A stretch of 33,994 nt of DNA from positions 1 to 33,994 of the forward strand of contig JBBIOU010000031.1 in assembly GCA_037443205.1 (NCBI GenBank), written 5' to 3'. The DNA is from JBBIOU01 sp037443205. GTDB lineage: Bacteria > Bacteroidota > Bacteroidia > Flavobacteriales_D > UBA2798. This document shows positions 6,925 through 15,751 of this stretch, in pieces. The notes beneath the pieces are model-generated. The model had not been told where the DNA came from. It searched no databases and saw only the letters and a program-made list of their open reading frames with translations. Position numbers and translations under genes: made by a program. Position 1 is the first letter of the stretch; every line of letters starts with the position of its first letter.

Positions 6925-8606
6925 AATTAGTTGACTGGATAGTACTTTGCGGAACACTATTATTGATAGTTTTATACGGCATATACAAAAGTCGTAAACA
7001 AAAAAATATTGAATCGTATTTATTAGGCGATAAATCGCTACCCTGGTATCAGGTGATGTTTGGCGTAATGGCTACACAAGCCAGTGCCGTAACATTTCTT
7101 TCTGCACCCGGGCAAGCCTACACAGATGGCATGCGTTTTATTCAATACTACTTAGGTATGCCGTTTGCTATGATAATCGTATCGGCATTTTTTATTCCTA
7201 TATACAGAAAACTAAATATATATACTGCATACCAATTGCTTGAAAAAAAATTTGATAAAAAAACAAGGGTATTAACAGCCGTATTTTTTTTAATGCAAAG
7301 AGGACTTGCAGCAGGTTTAACTATATATGCCCCGGCTCTTGTTTTATCAAGTATGTTGGGGTGGAACTTATTTATAACTAACCTTATTATGGGCGGGTTG
7401 GTTATATGCTATACAGTGAGCGGTGGAACAAAAGCAGTAGCACATACACAAATGCAACAAATGATAGTAATTATAATAGGTATCTTTATTGCCGGTTATT
7501 ACATCATTTTACTTATGCCGGAAAAAATAAGTATGAGCAATGCCTTGTATATAGCCGGCAACATGGGAAAGCTAAACACACTCGAAACTCAATTTTCATG
7601 GAGTGATAAGTATAATATTTGGAGTGGAATAATTGGCGGATTTTTTTTGTCATTATCGTATTTCGGTACCGACCAAAGCCAGGTAGGACGATACATTACC
7701 GGTAAATCCATCAGGCAAAGTCGTATTGGTATATTAATGAATGCACTGGTAAAAATACCCATGCAATTTTTAATTTTATTAATTGGTGCCTTGCTGTTTG
7801 TTTTTTATCAGTTTCATCATTCGCCCATACATTTTAATAACGCCAATATGAGTATGGTTGAAAGTAAAAACAGAGCCTATCACGAAAAAATAAATCAGCA
7901 ATATAATACCCTGCAAGCAAACAAAATAGAAATAGCCGAAGATCTATCGTTTGCCATAAATCAACAACAGGAAAAATTAAAAAAACAAAAACTAAATGAA
8001 TTAAAAAAAATAAATATTGCCGAAAATGAATTGAGAGAAAACTATAAAAAGATGATTGTAAAGTTAGATAATACTGCTGAAGCTAAAGATACAAACTACA
8101 TATTTTTAACCTTTGTATTTACCTACTTGCCCGCAGGTTTAATTGGTTTGTTGATTGCTGTTATTTTTTGTGCCTCCTGGAGCAGCACTGCTGCTGAGTT
8201 AAATGCTCTGGCCAGTACTACCGTAATTGATTTATACCATCATAAAACACAAAATATGCAAAAGCAATTATTGCTATCCCGTATTACAACCATTGCCTGG
8301 GGCATTGTAGCAATAGCATTTGCCGAATTTGCCTCTAATGCAGGTAATAGTTTAATTGAAGCAGTAAATGTGTTAGGTTCATTATTTTATGGTACCGTTT
8401 TAGGGGTATTTATATTGGCTTTGTTTTTTAAAAACGTGCGTGGTACACAGGTTTTTATTTCAGCCTTAATCTCTGAAGCAATAGTGATATACATTCACAT
8501 TTTTCATGCTAAGGATATCAGTTTTTTATGGTATAATCTTATCGGATGTTTGAATACCTTGTTGTTAGCTAATATAATGAGTATTATATCCCGATTACAA
8601 AAATAG
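6921..8606 (+). CDS. Sodium:solute symporter family (SSS) transporter
   Basis: This 561-residue integral membrane protein has about 13 hydrophobic segments. Its first segment is VDWIVLCGTLLLIVLYGIY. An SSS core follows: SYLLGDKSLPWYQVMFGVMATQ, then SAVTFLSAPGQAYTDG, and further on SYFGTDQSQVGRYITGKS. These resemble the sodium- and substrate-binding helices of the family. Between about residues 305 and 385 is a charged Lys/Glu/Gln-rich segment that should lie outside the membrane, as in other Bacteroidota SSS proteins. The substrate cannot be told from sequence. It is coupled by ATGA to the 42-residue membrane ORF and lies downstream of a secreted deacetylase, so uptake of a sugar or sugar-derived acid is an inference only. 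Confidence 0.88.
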   Translation: MKLVDWIVLCGTLLLIVLYGIYKSRKQKNIESYLLGDKSLPWYQVMFGVMATQASAVTFLSAPGQAYTDGMRFIQYYLGMPFAMIIVSAFFIPIYRKLNIYTAYQLLEKKFDKKTRVLTAVFFLMQRGLAAGLTIYAPALVLSSMLGWNLFITNLIMGGLVICYTVSGGTKAVAHTQMQQMIVIIIGIFIAGYYIILLMPEKISMSNALYIAGNMGKLNTLETQFSWSDKYNIWSGIIGGFFLSLSYFGTDQSQVGRYITGKSIRQSRIGILMNALVKIPMQFLILLIGALLFVFYQFHHSPIHFNNANMSMVESKNRAYHEKINQQYNTLQANKIEIAEDLSFAINQQQEKLKKQKLNELKKINIAENELRENYKKMIVKLDNTAEAKDTNYIFLTFVFTYLPAGLIGLLIAVIFCASWSSTAAELNALASTTVIDLYHHKTQNMQKQLLLSRITTIAWGIVAIAFAEFASNAGNSLIEAVNVLGSLFYGTVLGVFILALFFKNVRGTQVFISALISEAIVIYIHIFHAKDISFLWYNLIGCLNTLLLANIMSIISRLQK

Positions 8607-8650
8607 CTCTTAGTAATTTTGTGAATAACACAAGATACACTCTAATTTTA

Positions 8651-8747
8651 AACCCAAATTACGCATTTTTAAATGCGTAATAGATAAAGTGCTTGTAATC
8701 ATTCAGATAAATCATAATTCCAAAAAGTCTAATGACTTATTTGGGAT
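8651..8747. repeat. Intergenic hairpin element, short/degenerate copy (C)
   Basis: It begins AACCCAAATTA and ends with the near-inverse (reverse complement ATCCCAAATAA). It includes a 10-bp stem TTACGCATTT / AAATGCGTAA (8659-8668 and 8671-8680). It shares its ends and first hairpin with the copies at 18650 and 32525 but lacks about 40 central bases. It sits between the convergent symporter and SpoIIE genes and may also terminate transcription. Confidence 0.6.
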
Positions 8748-8783
8748 AAATATTTGGTTTGTCATATTCAATTTAAAGGGTTT

Positions 8784-11168
8784 CTACTTCACTCTCACTC
8801 CTATCACCGTTACATCATCTATTTGTTCCAGCTTGTCTTTCCAGTGTTGGTAGTGTTCATGCAGTTGGCTGTATTGCTCCCCGGCCGGTAAATCGCTTAC
8901 TTGGATTAGCAATTCCTTAAACTTTTTGTTGGTGAGTTTCTTTTGCTTGTCTCCTCCAAACTGATCGGCATAACCGTCCGTACTCAGGTATAACATACCT
9001 GCACTCTCAAGCACTATATCCTGCACCGCAAATGGCGCTGATTTTTCGTATTGTCCAATAGGTTGTTTATCAGGTGTGATTTCCTTTAGTTCACCGTTTT
9101 GTACAATATACAACGGGCGGTTCGCTCCGCTAAATTGTATTTGCTTTTTATTCTTCTTGTTTATCCTAACCAAACACACATCCATCCCGTCACGGATGTT
9201 CTCTTCCTTATCGCTGCTTAACTTTTCTATCACTATCTCTCGTGTTCGGTTTAGTATCTCATTCGTGTTTTTTAGTTTGTCTTCTGTTACTGCTTTGGTG
9301 AGTGCATTGCTGCATACCACACTCACCATTGCACCAGGTACTCCGTGTCCGGTGCTATCTGCGGCTGCTACATAAATATACTCTTCTGTCTCTTCCAGCC
9401 AGTAAAAATCTCCTGCTACTATGTCTTTGGGCAGGTATAAAATAAAACTTTCGGACAATAAGTTATTCCACTTTTGTTTGTTGGGTAATATCGCTTCCTG
9501 TATTCTTTTGGCATAATTGATACTATCTGTAATTTCTTTGTTCTTCTCTTCTACCAGTTGTTTTTGTTTATCTACTATTTCTTTTTGTTCTTCAATTATC
9601 CGTTTTTGTTTGCGGGTTACTTGCAAACGATTGAAAACAAATAGTAAAAATGCTACTGTAATGGCTAAGCCTCCGGCAATGGAATATGAAATCACTTTCT
9701 GTCTTTCTTTTTCTTTCTTTTGTATGGCTAATTGTTTTTGGTGCTCGGCTTCTTTCAGTGCCTGTTCTTTTTCGTATAGGTATTGCATTTCTTTTATAGC
9801 AGCGGCTTTTTGGTTTTCTTCGCTCATTACGCTGTCTCTTGCGGCTATATATTCTTTATAATAATACAAAGCATCTTTATATCGGTTGGTTTGTTCGTAT
9901 AGTTCTGACATGCCCAGAAAGTTATCTTTAAGAACATAAATAGCATGTAGTTCTCTATTAAGTATTTCTGCCTGTTTCAGATACTCTTCTGCTTGTTTGT
10001 ATTTTTTTTGTTTGGTGTAAACAACACCAATGTTTCCAAGATTCAGTGCCTGACTTCTTTTATTTCCGATTTCTACACTAATATTCAATGCTTTGAAAAA
10101 ATACTCCAGTGCGTTGAAATAATTGCCTTGGTCGTAGTAAACAGATCCAATATTTCCAAGATTGATTCCCTGATTTCTTTTATTTCCTATTTCTTCACTA
10201 ATACTCAATGCCTTGAAATAATACTCCAGTGCGTTGGAATCATTGCCTTGGTAATTATACACATTGCCAATGTTTGCAAATATGGCTGACTGAATTGCTT
10301 TATTTCCTATTTCTTCATTTATTTTCAATGCTTTGAAATAATACTCCAGTGCTTTGGAATAATTGCTTTGGTCTTTATACACAATGCCAATGTTACTAAG
10401 ATTGATTGCCTGACTTTTTTTTTCTCCTATTTCTTCATTTATTTTCAATGCTTTAAAATAATACTCCAGTGCGTTGGAATAATTACCTTGGTCCTTATAC
10501 ACATTACCAATGTTTCCAAGATTATTTGCCTGACCGCTTTTATTGCCAATTTCTTCAAAAATTTTCAATGCTTTGAAATAATACTCTAGTGTTTTAGAAT
10601 AATTGCCTTGCTCTTTATACACAATACCAATATTTCCAAGAGTGGCTGCCTGCCCCCTTTTATTTCCAATTTCTTCATCAATCTTTTGTGCCTTGAAATA
10701 ATATTCCAATGCTTTGGAATAATTTCCTTGACTATAATAAATAGCCCCAATATTTCCAAGAGTGGCTGCCTGTAATTTTTTTGCTTTGGTATAAATGATT
10801 TTGTTTTTTTGTGCAATATAATTTTCTGCAAACTGTAAAGATTGATTATATAAATTCAATGATTGTTCATAATTCCCTAATAGATAATTATCCCATCCTT
10901 TTGCTCTTATTGCTTCACCTTTTCTTAATTCTCCCTCTGCTCCTGAAATTTTTTCGGCTGTTTTTTCGGCTAATGTGTGATAGTACATTGCTGTGTCAGG
11001 ATTACTATTTTGAAAATAATTACCTATTTCTAAATACACATTAAACTTTGTGGTATCGTGTTGGGCGGTTTTTAAAGCAGAGAATAGGGAATCAAGTTTA
11101 TTAGATTGGGAAAATAGTGTATTTGCAAAAATAAGTAGCAGAATAATACTGTAAAAAAAAATTCTCAT
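8784..11168 (-). CDS. TPR-repeat membrane protein with SpoIIE (PP2C-type) phosphatase domain
   Basis: This 794-residue protein begins with a signal peptide (1-20, ending LFSQ). A periplasmic array of tetratricopeptide repeats follows, about 100-420, with six nearly identical 40-residue units reading LGNIGxVYxDQGNYSxALEYYFKAL. Next are a Lys/Glu-rich coiled coil, one membrane span at about 490-512 (ISYSIAGGLAITVAFLLFVF) and a second coiled coil. A cytoplasmic SpoIIE domain ends the protein. Its metal-binding acidic residues are present: GDFYW, AAADSTGHGVPGAMVS, STDGYADQ and the final DDVTVIGV. Known relatives are serine phosphatases that act on anti-sigma-antagonist-type proteins. The architecture suggests periplasmic sensing coupled to intracellular dephosphorylation. 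No kinase or STAS partner is encoded nearby. A TAATTTTG box precedes the start. Confidence 0.92.
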   Translation of the reverse strand: MRIFFYSIILLLIFANTLFSQSNKLDSLFSALKTAQHDTTKFNVYLEIGNYFQNSNPDTAMYYHTLAEKTAEKISGAEGELRKGEAIRAKGWDNYLLGNYEQSLNLYNQSLQFAENYIAQKNKIIYTKAKKLQAATLGNIGAIYYSQGNYSKALEYYFKAQKIDEEIGNKRGQAATLGNIGIVYKEQGNYSKTLEYYFKALKIFEEIGNKSGQANNLGNIGNVYKDQGNYSNALEYYFKALKINEEIGEKKSQAINLSNIGIVYKDQSNYSKALEYYFKALKINEEIGNKAIQSAIFANIGNVYNYQGNDSNALEYYFKALSISEEIGNKRNQGINLGNIGSVYYDQGNYFNALEYFFKALNISVEIGNKRSQALNLGNIGVVYTKQKKYKQAEEYLKQAEILNRELHAIYVLKDNFLGMSELYEQTNRYKDALYYYKEYIAARDSVMSEENQKAAAIKEMQYLYEKEQALKEAEHQKQLAIQKKEKERQKVISYSIAGGLAITVAFLLFVFNRLQVTRKQKRIIEEQKEIVDKQKQLVEEKNKEITDSINYAKRIQEAILPNKQKWNNLLSESFILYLPKDIVAGDFYWLEETEEYIYVAAADSTGHGVPGAMVSVVCSNALTKAVTEDKLKNTNEILNRTREIVIEKLSSDKEENIRDGMDVCLVRINKKNKKQIQFSGANRPLYIVQNGELKEITPDKQPIGQYEKSAPFAVQDIVLESAGMLYLSTDGYADQFGGDKQKKLTNKKFKELLIQVSDLPAGEQYSQLHEHYQHWKDKLEQIDDVTVIGVRVK
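10040..10790 (-). repeat. Tandem 120-bp coding repeats (TPR units)
   Basis: A conserved segment encoding ALEYYFKAL recurs at about 10090, 10210, 10330, 10450, 10570 and 10690, exactly 120 bases apart. Units are very similar at the DNA level, which points to recent expansion and a potential for copy-number change by recombination. Confidence 0.85.
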
Positions 11169-11182
11169 TAGTGCACTTTACC

Positions 11183-11190
11183 CAAAATTA
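11183..11190 (-). promoter_or_regulatory. Candidate -7 box (TAATTTTG) for the TPR/SpoIIE gene
   Basis: It is an exact TAnnTTTG match on the minus strand, 14 bases before the ATG at 11168. No convincing -33 TTG is seen. Confidence 0.5.
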
Positions 11191-11291
11191 AATATAATTT
11201 ATAATATTAACTCATCTGTTAACCATCCATTTGATATAAACTTAAAATATTGTATGAACTCAGTTAATATGAAATAAATAATGATGTTCAA

Positions 11292-13148
11292 TCAGCTTAA
11301 ATCCAGCATAAAACCTAAACAAAAGTTAATAAAAGCTCCTGTATGCGATGATTTAATACCATCGGGCAGATTAGTGCCTTTATAGCGCCATGATTTTTTA
11401 GACACATCATAAGTATATCCTCCTTGTAATGCGACAGTAAACGGGAATAAATTCATCCGTATTTCGAGCAATCCTTCTAAAATAAATGCAGGATTTCTAA
11501 ATTTATATTGTGTAAAATTAGCCGCATTAAATAAAATCATATCTGTATTGCTGCTACCGCCAAGTCTTTGCACAAAAGTATATCCGGCATATCCTAATCC
11601 GATTTGCGGGGAAAGATTAAATGTATTACTGCGAGTAATTTCGGGGCCAAATCTAAATAAAAATTTACTGCCTTTAAATTTAAAACTTATTGAATCAATT
11701 GGGTATATTGTTTGCGTCAAATAATTATCGTAACTGAAATTAACATTTGCAATTGCATTTTCAGACCATCCCATTTCAATACCCCACGAATACAATTGCA
11801 TATTAAAAATATTACCCGGATAAAGGTTATTCAGGGTTTTATTTAAATCATTTTGTTGTGTAAAAAATAATCCGGTTTTACCATTTATAAAAAAAACGTA
11901 ATCCGGCTGTTGATTTGATTGATTATTATTGTTTTCACTTGGTTTTTCTTTTTTAACCACATCATCTGTCTGTTTAAATTTATTGATAATAAGATACTGA
12001 TATTTTTCTTTAAATTTACCGAATACTGCCGTATCATTTGTAACAGCTAAGATGGTTAATGTATCAAGTTTTATATTATCTATTATTTTATTAAGTTTTT
12101 CTTGTTCGGTAACTTTTTTCTCAAACATAGTTCCCTCGGGATAATAAGTGGCAATAGACAGCACTTTACCTTTAACACGCTCGTTGTTGCTATGATTGAT
12201 GCGACTTGCAAGTGTTTTTAAGAAATAATAACCACACCAGTATTCCTGTTCATTAATGGGTGTATGGCATCTTCCGAATTGGCCATAAAATTTTTCATTC
12301 GGATATTTTTCTACTAAGGCAAGTAATTGCAAATACATATATTGCTCTCTGTATATATAATGATAGGGAGTGCTACCCACTAAATAATCCGACCTTAATT
12401 TTTCTGCCTTAATCCCATTCAACACCATACAAAAGTCATTGTAATTGTTTCCCAAATAATCTTTCCATACATCCGGTATTGAATCTACACTTTTCAAGAT
12501 AAAATTCATTGTTTTAGCTTGCGATATATTTTCACCTTTAAACTTCATATCATCAGTAGTATTATCTTTTGATTCCTGCATTTTTTTATCACTCATTTTA
12601 GCTAATGCTTTAATAGCTTCAATATGTATTTCAATTGCTGCCGGAGCTTGACCGGCAGGCAAAAACATTTCCAACAATTTTGCCGAGGTATTGTAAGAAC
12701 GCTCCACGTCTATCCCGCTAACTATTATTCTATTATTACTATCCAAGGTTTTGTTATACTCCCAGATTCCTTTATACAACAATGCATACTCATCATACGA
12801 ATAATCACTTAAAATATTAAACAAGGTAGAATCTCCGGTGTGTACGTAGCGATTTACCAGATATCCTCTGCTATAACCAAACTCTAAAAAAAGATGCCTT
12901 ACGCCTGCTTTTTGATGCAAATATTTGAGCATTTTTAATTGCAACATATAATTGCTTTTACGGTGCAAATGATTTTCTCCTGTAAAAAAAACCGTATAAT
13001 TATTTACCACAGAATCCAACATGGAAAATGTAGAATAGTCGTTATTGTCTTTTATATCCAGTTTATTGGATACGATTTTTTGAGTGTTTTGCGCGTACAA
13101 AAAGTGATTCAGTAACAATAAAAAACAGATTAATTGACTTATTCGCAT
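11292..13148 (-). CDS. Secreted EreA/ChaN-superfamily-like protein with barrel-like C-terminus
   Basis: This 618-residue protein has a signal peptide ending LYAQ (residue 20). The domain at about 45-395 shows FFTGENH (Glu58, His60), HLFLEFGYSRG (Glu89), YREQYMYLQLL and GQFGRCH. That order of Glu/His motifs resembles erythromycin-esterase-like and TraB/ChaN-type domains. An Asn/Gln/Lys-rich linker at about 400-420 leads to a C-terminal part of alternating beta strands: GPEITRS, PQIGLGYAGYTF, LLEIRMNLFPFTVALQGGYTY and the terminal GAFINFCLGFMLDLS. This part resembles a small outer-membrane barrel. Antibiotic hydrolysis should not be assumed, because the superfamily is broad. It may be a surface-anchored hydrolase. 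Divergent from the ECF sigma gene, so the two may share regulation. Confidence 0.6.
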   Translation of the reverse strand: MRISQLICFLLLLNHFLYAQNTQKIVSNKLDIKDNNDYSTFSMLDSVVNNYTVFFTGENHLHRKSNYMLQLKMLKYLHQKAGVRHLFLEFGYSRGYLVNRYVHTGDSTLFNILSDYSYDEYALLYKGIWEYNKTLDSNNRIIVSGIDVERSYNTSAKLLEMFLPAGQAPAAIEIHIEAIKALAKMSDKKMQESKDNTTDDMKFKGENISQAKTMNFILKSVDSIPDVWKDYLGNNYNDFCMVLNGIKAEKLRSDYLVGSTPYHYIYREQYMYLQLLALVEKYPNEKFYGQFGRCHTPINEQEYWCGYYFLKTLASRINHSNNERVKGKVLSIATYYPEGTMFEKKVTEQEKLNKIIDNIKLDTLTILAVTNDTAVFGKFKEKYQYLIINKFKQTDDVVKKEKPSENNNNQSNQQPDYVFFINGKTGLFFTQQNDLNKTLNNLYPGNIFNMQLYSWGIEMGWSENAIANVNFSYDNYLTQTIYPIDSISFKFKGSKFLFRFGPEITRSNTFNLSPQIGLGYAGYTFVQRLGGSSNTDMILFNAANFTQYKFRNPAFILEGLLEIRMNLFPFTVALQGGYTYDVSKKSWRYKGTNLPDGIKSSHTGAFINFCLGFMLDLS

Positions 13149-13217
13149 AGAGTGATAGATTTATATAACAAAAAAAGGAAAAAATTTGTAACTTTTGCCT
13201 AAAATAAAGTTATAAGG

Positions 13218-13799
13218 TTGAAAAACAAGCGTATTTATCACAAAACCGATAGTCAAATTGCTGATGAACAGCGAATTATTGATGAAACCTGTAAAAATCC
13301 TCAGCATTTTGAAAAGCTTTATGACAAATATTATGAGGCTATTTATCGTTTTGTGTTTAAACGCCTGGAAGAAAAACAGGATGCTTATGATGTTACGGCA
13401 CAGGTATTTTTAAAAGCTTTACAAAATTTACCGCGTTATAAACACATGGGCTTACCTTTTTCGAGTTGGTTGTTTCGCATTGCTAAAAGTGAAGTATATC
13501 AATTTTTACGTGATAATAATAAAATTAGGGTTATTGATATTGAATCAACACAGCTAAATGACTTACAAGAAGAAACAGGTTATGAAGAAAGAGAAATGCT
13601 TTTGCAATGTTTGGAACAGATATTACCTGAATTAAGTAACAATGAATTACTCTTACTGGAAATGCGGTATTTTGAAAAAAAGTCATTTAAAGAGGTGAGC
13701 GAAATTTTAAATGTAAGTGAAAATAATGCAAAAGTTAAAATGCATCGAATCATAGAAAAATTAAAAATTAAATTAGATAATATACAAAAAAGTTTATGA
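13218..13799 (+). CDS. ECF-type RNA polymerase sigma factor
   Basis: This 193-residue protein has sigma region 2 at about 25-95 (FEKLYDKYYEAIYRFVFKRL, AYDVTAQVFLKALQNL, FSSWLFRIAKSEVYQFLR). Region 4 at about 130-185 reads LSNNELLLLEMRYFEKKSFKEVSEIL, then VSENNAKVKMHRIIEKLK. Regions 1 and 3 are absent, as expected of ECF sigmas. No in-frame ATG lies near the N-terminus, so TTG at 13218 is taken as the start; TAACTTTTG at 13189-13197 is a near -7 box. The stop overlaps the next gene's start as ATGA. That gene encodes a single-pass membrane protein, the typical place for a cognate anti-sigma factor. Targets cannot be read from this window; the EreA-like gene starts only 69 bases away in the opposite direction. 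Confidence 0.88.
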   Translation: MKNKRIYHKTDSQIADEQRIIDETCKNPQHFEKLYDKYYEAIYRFVFKRLEEKQDAYDVTAQVFLKALQNLPRYKHMGLPFSSWLFRIAKSEVYQFLRDNNKIRVIDIESTQLNDLQEETGYEEREMLLQCLEQILPELSNNELLLLEMRYFEKKSFKEVSEILNVSENNAKVKMHRIIEKLKIKLDNIQKSL

Positions 13800-14590
13800 A
13801 AATAAAAATACAACTCGATAGAACTCAACCAACCATTGATGAAATTAATGAAGGTAAAAATTTTTCTGCATTAATCCATAATTTTAATCCGCAGTCAACT
13901 CCGTTTTATAAAAGTAAATTATTTATGGCTGCAAGTTTTATGATTATAATTAGCCTTGTTTATATTACTTATTATAGCCTTAGCGGCACGAATCAAAATA
14001 CTGCTGTTGAACAAAAAAATGAAAAAATTTCCGATAAAGATGGTAATGTAAATTTAAATAATAATTTAAGCACTGATATTGTTGATGAAAAAAACGCATT
14101 TATAAACAAAACGTCACCAAACAACAACAAAGCCCCGAATAATAAAACCATATCTGAAAAAAAATATACGAATGAAATACAAAATGATATAGGTAAAAAT
14201 ATTACAAATAATAATTACTTAAAGTTAAATAACTCTGTGTATGCGCATATCAACGGCAAAATAAACGGTAAAATAGATTACAATAACCTGGCTAAACAAC
14301 CTTATATAAAAGTTAGCACAGATAGTTTAAGCATTGTATCATTTAAAATAAGCTATGTGTTAAAAAACAGTTTACAACATAAACAGGTAAGCGGTTATAT
14401 TATACCACCGGCTATTATAGAAGAGTTAAAACACGTAATCAACGAAGATAAACTTACCCTGTCTGAAATTACTGCCACTACTCCATCCGGAAAAAAAATC
14501 AATTTGCAAGATTTGAATTTTATTCTAACAGGTACCTACAAAAACTCTAACGAAACCGGAGTATTAGAAGACGAACTGTTTGAAAAGTAA
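13796..14590 (+). CDS. Single-pass membrane protein, candidate anti-sigma factor
   Basis: This 264-residue protein overlaps the sigma-factor stop by four bases. The N-terminal 40 residues are cytoplasm-facing by position (KIKIQLDRTQPTIDEINEGKNF). One membrane helix lies at about 42-62 (LFMAASFMIIISLVYITYY). An Asn/Lys-rich low-complexity stretch follows (about 65-150), then a folded C-terminal region with VSFKISYVLKN and LSEITATTPSGKKINLQDLNFIL. The layout fits a membrane anti-sigma factor with an extracytoplasmic sensor. The N-terminus is much shorter than a zinc-binding anti-sigma domain and has no HxxxCxxC. The C-terminal part resembles beta-domains such as that ending GldM, which is a weak impression. 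Anti-sigma function rests on position and topology. Confidence 0.6.
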   Translation: MKIKIQLDRTQPTIDEINEGKNFSALIHNFNPQSTPFYKSKLFMAASFMIIISLVYITYYSLSGTNQNTAVEQKNEKISDKDGNVNLNNNLSTDIVDEKNAFINKTSPNNNKAPNNKTISEKKYTNEIQNDIGKNITNNNYLKLNNSVYAHINGKINGKIDYNNLAKQPYIKVSTDSLSIVSFKISYVLKNSLQHKQVSGYIIPPAIIEELKHVINEDKLTLSEITATTPSGKKINLQDLNFILTGTYKNSNETGVLEDELFEK

Positions 14591-14593
14591 TCA

Positions 14594-15751
14594 TCAAACT
14601 TTCTGTAAAGCCTGATTTAAATCCTCTATCAATACTTCGGGTTCTTCTAAACCAATGTATAACCTAACTAAATTCCAAGGCAGCTCGGTTACATAGTTCT
14701 GCGAGTCATAAAGTGCACAAACAGGAAATTGCAATGACTCATAACCACCCCAGGAGCAAGTCATAATAAAGTATTTTAAATGATTGCAAAATGCTTCTAC
14801 ATTTTCAATTTTATTTGTTTTAAGTTGTATAGACAATAAGCCCCCGCATGGTTTCATTTGTTTATTTGCAAGTTCTAACTGTGGGTTGTTTTTTGAAAAT
14901 GGAAAATATATTTTATCAATTTTGGGATGATTTTCTAAAAACTCTAATACTTTAAATGTATTCTCTTTAATCTGTTTAACACGCAGGGGTAAAGTTCTTA
15001 AACCATTTATTAATTGCCAGGCATCATGCGGAGAAACAGCTGCTCCTAAGGTCATAAATTCGGATGCGAAAATAGCATCAACATGTTGTTTAGTAGAGCA
15101 TAGTACACCGGCAACCACATTGCTATGTCCGCTGATAAACTTAGTGGCCGAATGTACAACTATATCAACGCCCAGTGAAATAGGATTTTGATTAATAGGT
15201 GATGCATAACTGTTATCGCAAATGGTAATGATATTATATTTTTTAGCAAGCTCAGCAACTGCCTGCAAGTCCTGCATCTCAAATGTCATAGAATTAGGGC
15301 TTTCCAGATAAATTAAACGAGTATTGGGCTGAATAGCTTTTTCAAAATTTATCAGCTCACTACCATCTACCAGGGTACATGCAACTCCATAACCTGCAAG
15401 CAAATTGTTAAACAACTTGTTTGTCCAGCTATACGGTTTCTTTACACAAATGGCATGATCGCCCGATTTTACCGCATGAAATACCGCTGCTGCAACGGCT
15501 GCACTTCCGCTCGAAAATACCAACGCATCTTCGGCACCTTCTAATGCAGCCAGTTTTTTTCTTAAAATGGCTACTGTAGGGTTATAACCGCGGGTATAAA
15601 AGGGAGTTTCAAATTCTTTTTTTAAACCTTCTCTGAGTGCTTGTACATTTTTAAAACAAAAATTACTTGATTGAAAAACCGGTGGCGTAACAGCATTATA
15701 ATATTTATCTCTGTCTTCGCCTAAATGATTTAAAATATAAGATGTGTTCAT
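14594..15751 (-). CDS. Trans-sulfuration-type PLP enzyme (cystathionine synthase/lyase family)
   Basis: This 385-residue protein is the right length for the Cys/Met metabolism PLP family. It shows FYTRGYNPT (residues contacting cofactor phosphate in the neighbouring subunit), ALVFSSGSAAVAAAV, LESPNSMTFEMQDL, CDNSYASP and the lysine motif HSATKFISGHSNV with the Schiff-base Lys. Members make or cleave cystathionine, methionine or homocysteine. Gamma-synthase, gamma-lyase and beta-lyase cannot be separated here. It starts immediately after the stop codon of the DUF2905 gene (no gap) and is the last gene of a minus-strand operon with proline dehydrogenase. Its 3' end faces the candidate anti-sigma gene with three bases between the stops. 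Confidence 0.85.
   Translation of the reverse strand: MNTSYILNHLGEDRDKYYNAVTPPVFQSSNFCFKNVQALREGLKKEFETPFYTRGYNPTVAILRKKLAALEGAEDALVFSSGSAAVAAAVFHAVKSGDHAICVKKPYSWTNKLFNNLLAGYGVACTLVDGSELINFEKAIQPNTRLIYLESPNSMTFEMQDLQAVAELAKKYNIITICDNSYASPINQNPISLGVDIVVHSATKFISGHSNVVAGVLCSTKQHVDAIFASEFMTLGAAVSPHDAWQLINGLRTLPLRVKQIKENTFKVLEFLENHPKIDKIYFPFSKNNPQLELANKQMKPCGGLLSIQLKTNKIENVEAFCNHLKYFIMTCSWGGYESLQFPVCALYDSQNYVTELPWNLVRLYIGLEEPEVLIEDLNQALQKV

Noticed and set aside
9076..10589. Several open frames of 70-115 residues opposite the TPR/SpoIIE gene
   Set aside because: They are antisense shadows of the TPR and coiled-coil coding sequence, Cys/Phe/Ile-rich, with no start context or homology.
10040..10790. 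Regularly spaced repeats as a CRISPR array
   Set aside because: The 120-base period is coding TPR repeats in frame; there are no short palindromic repeats with unique spacers.
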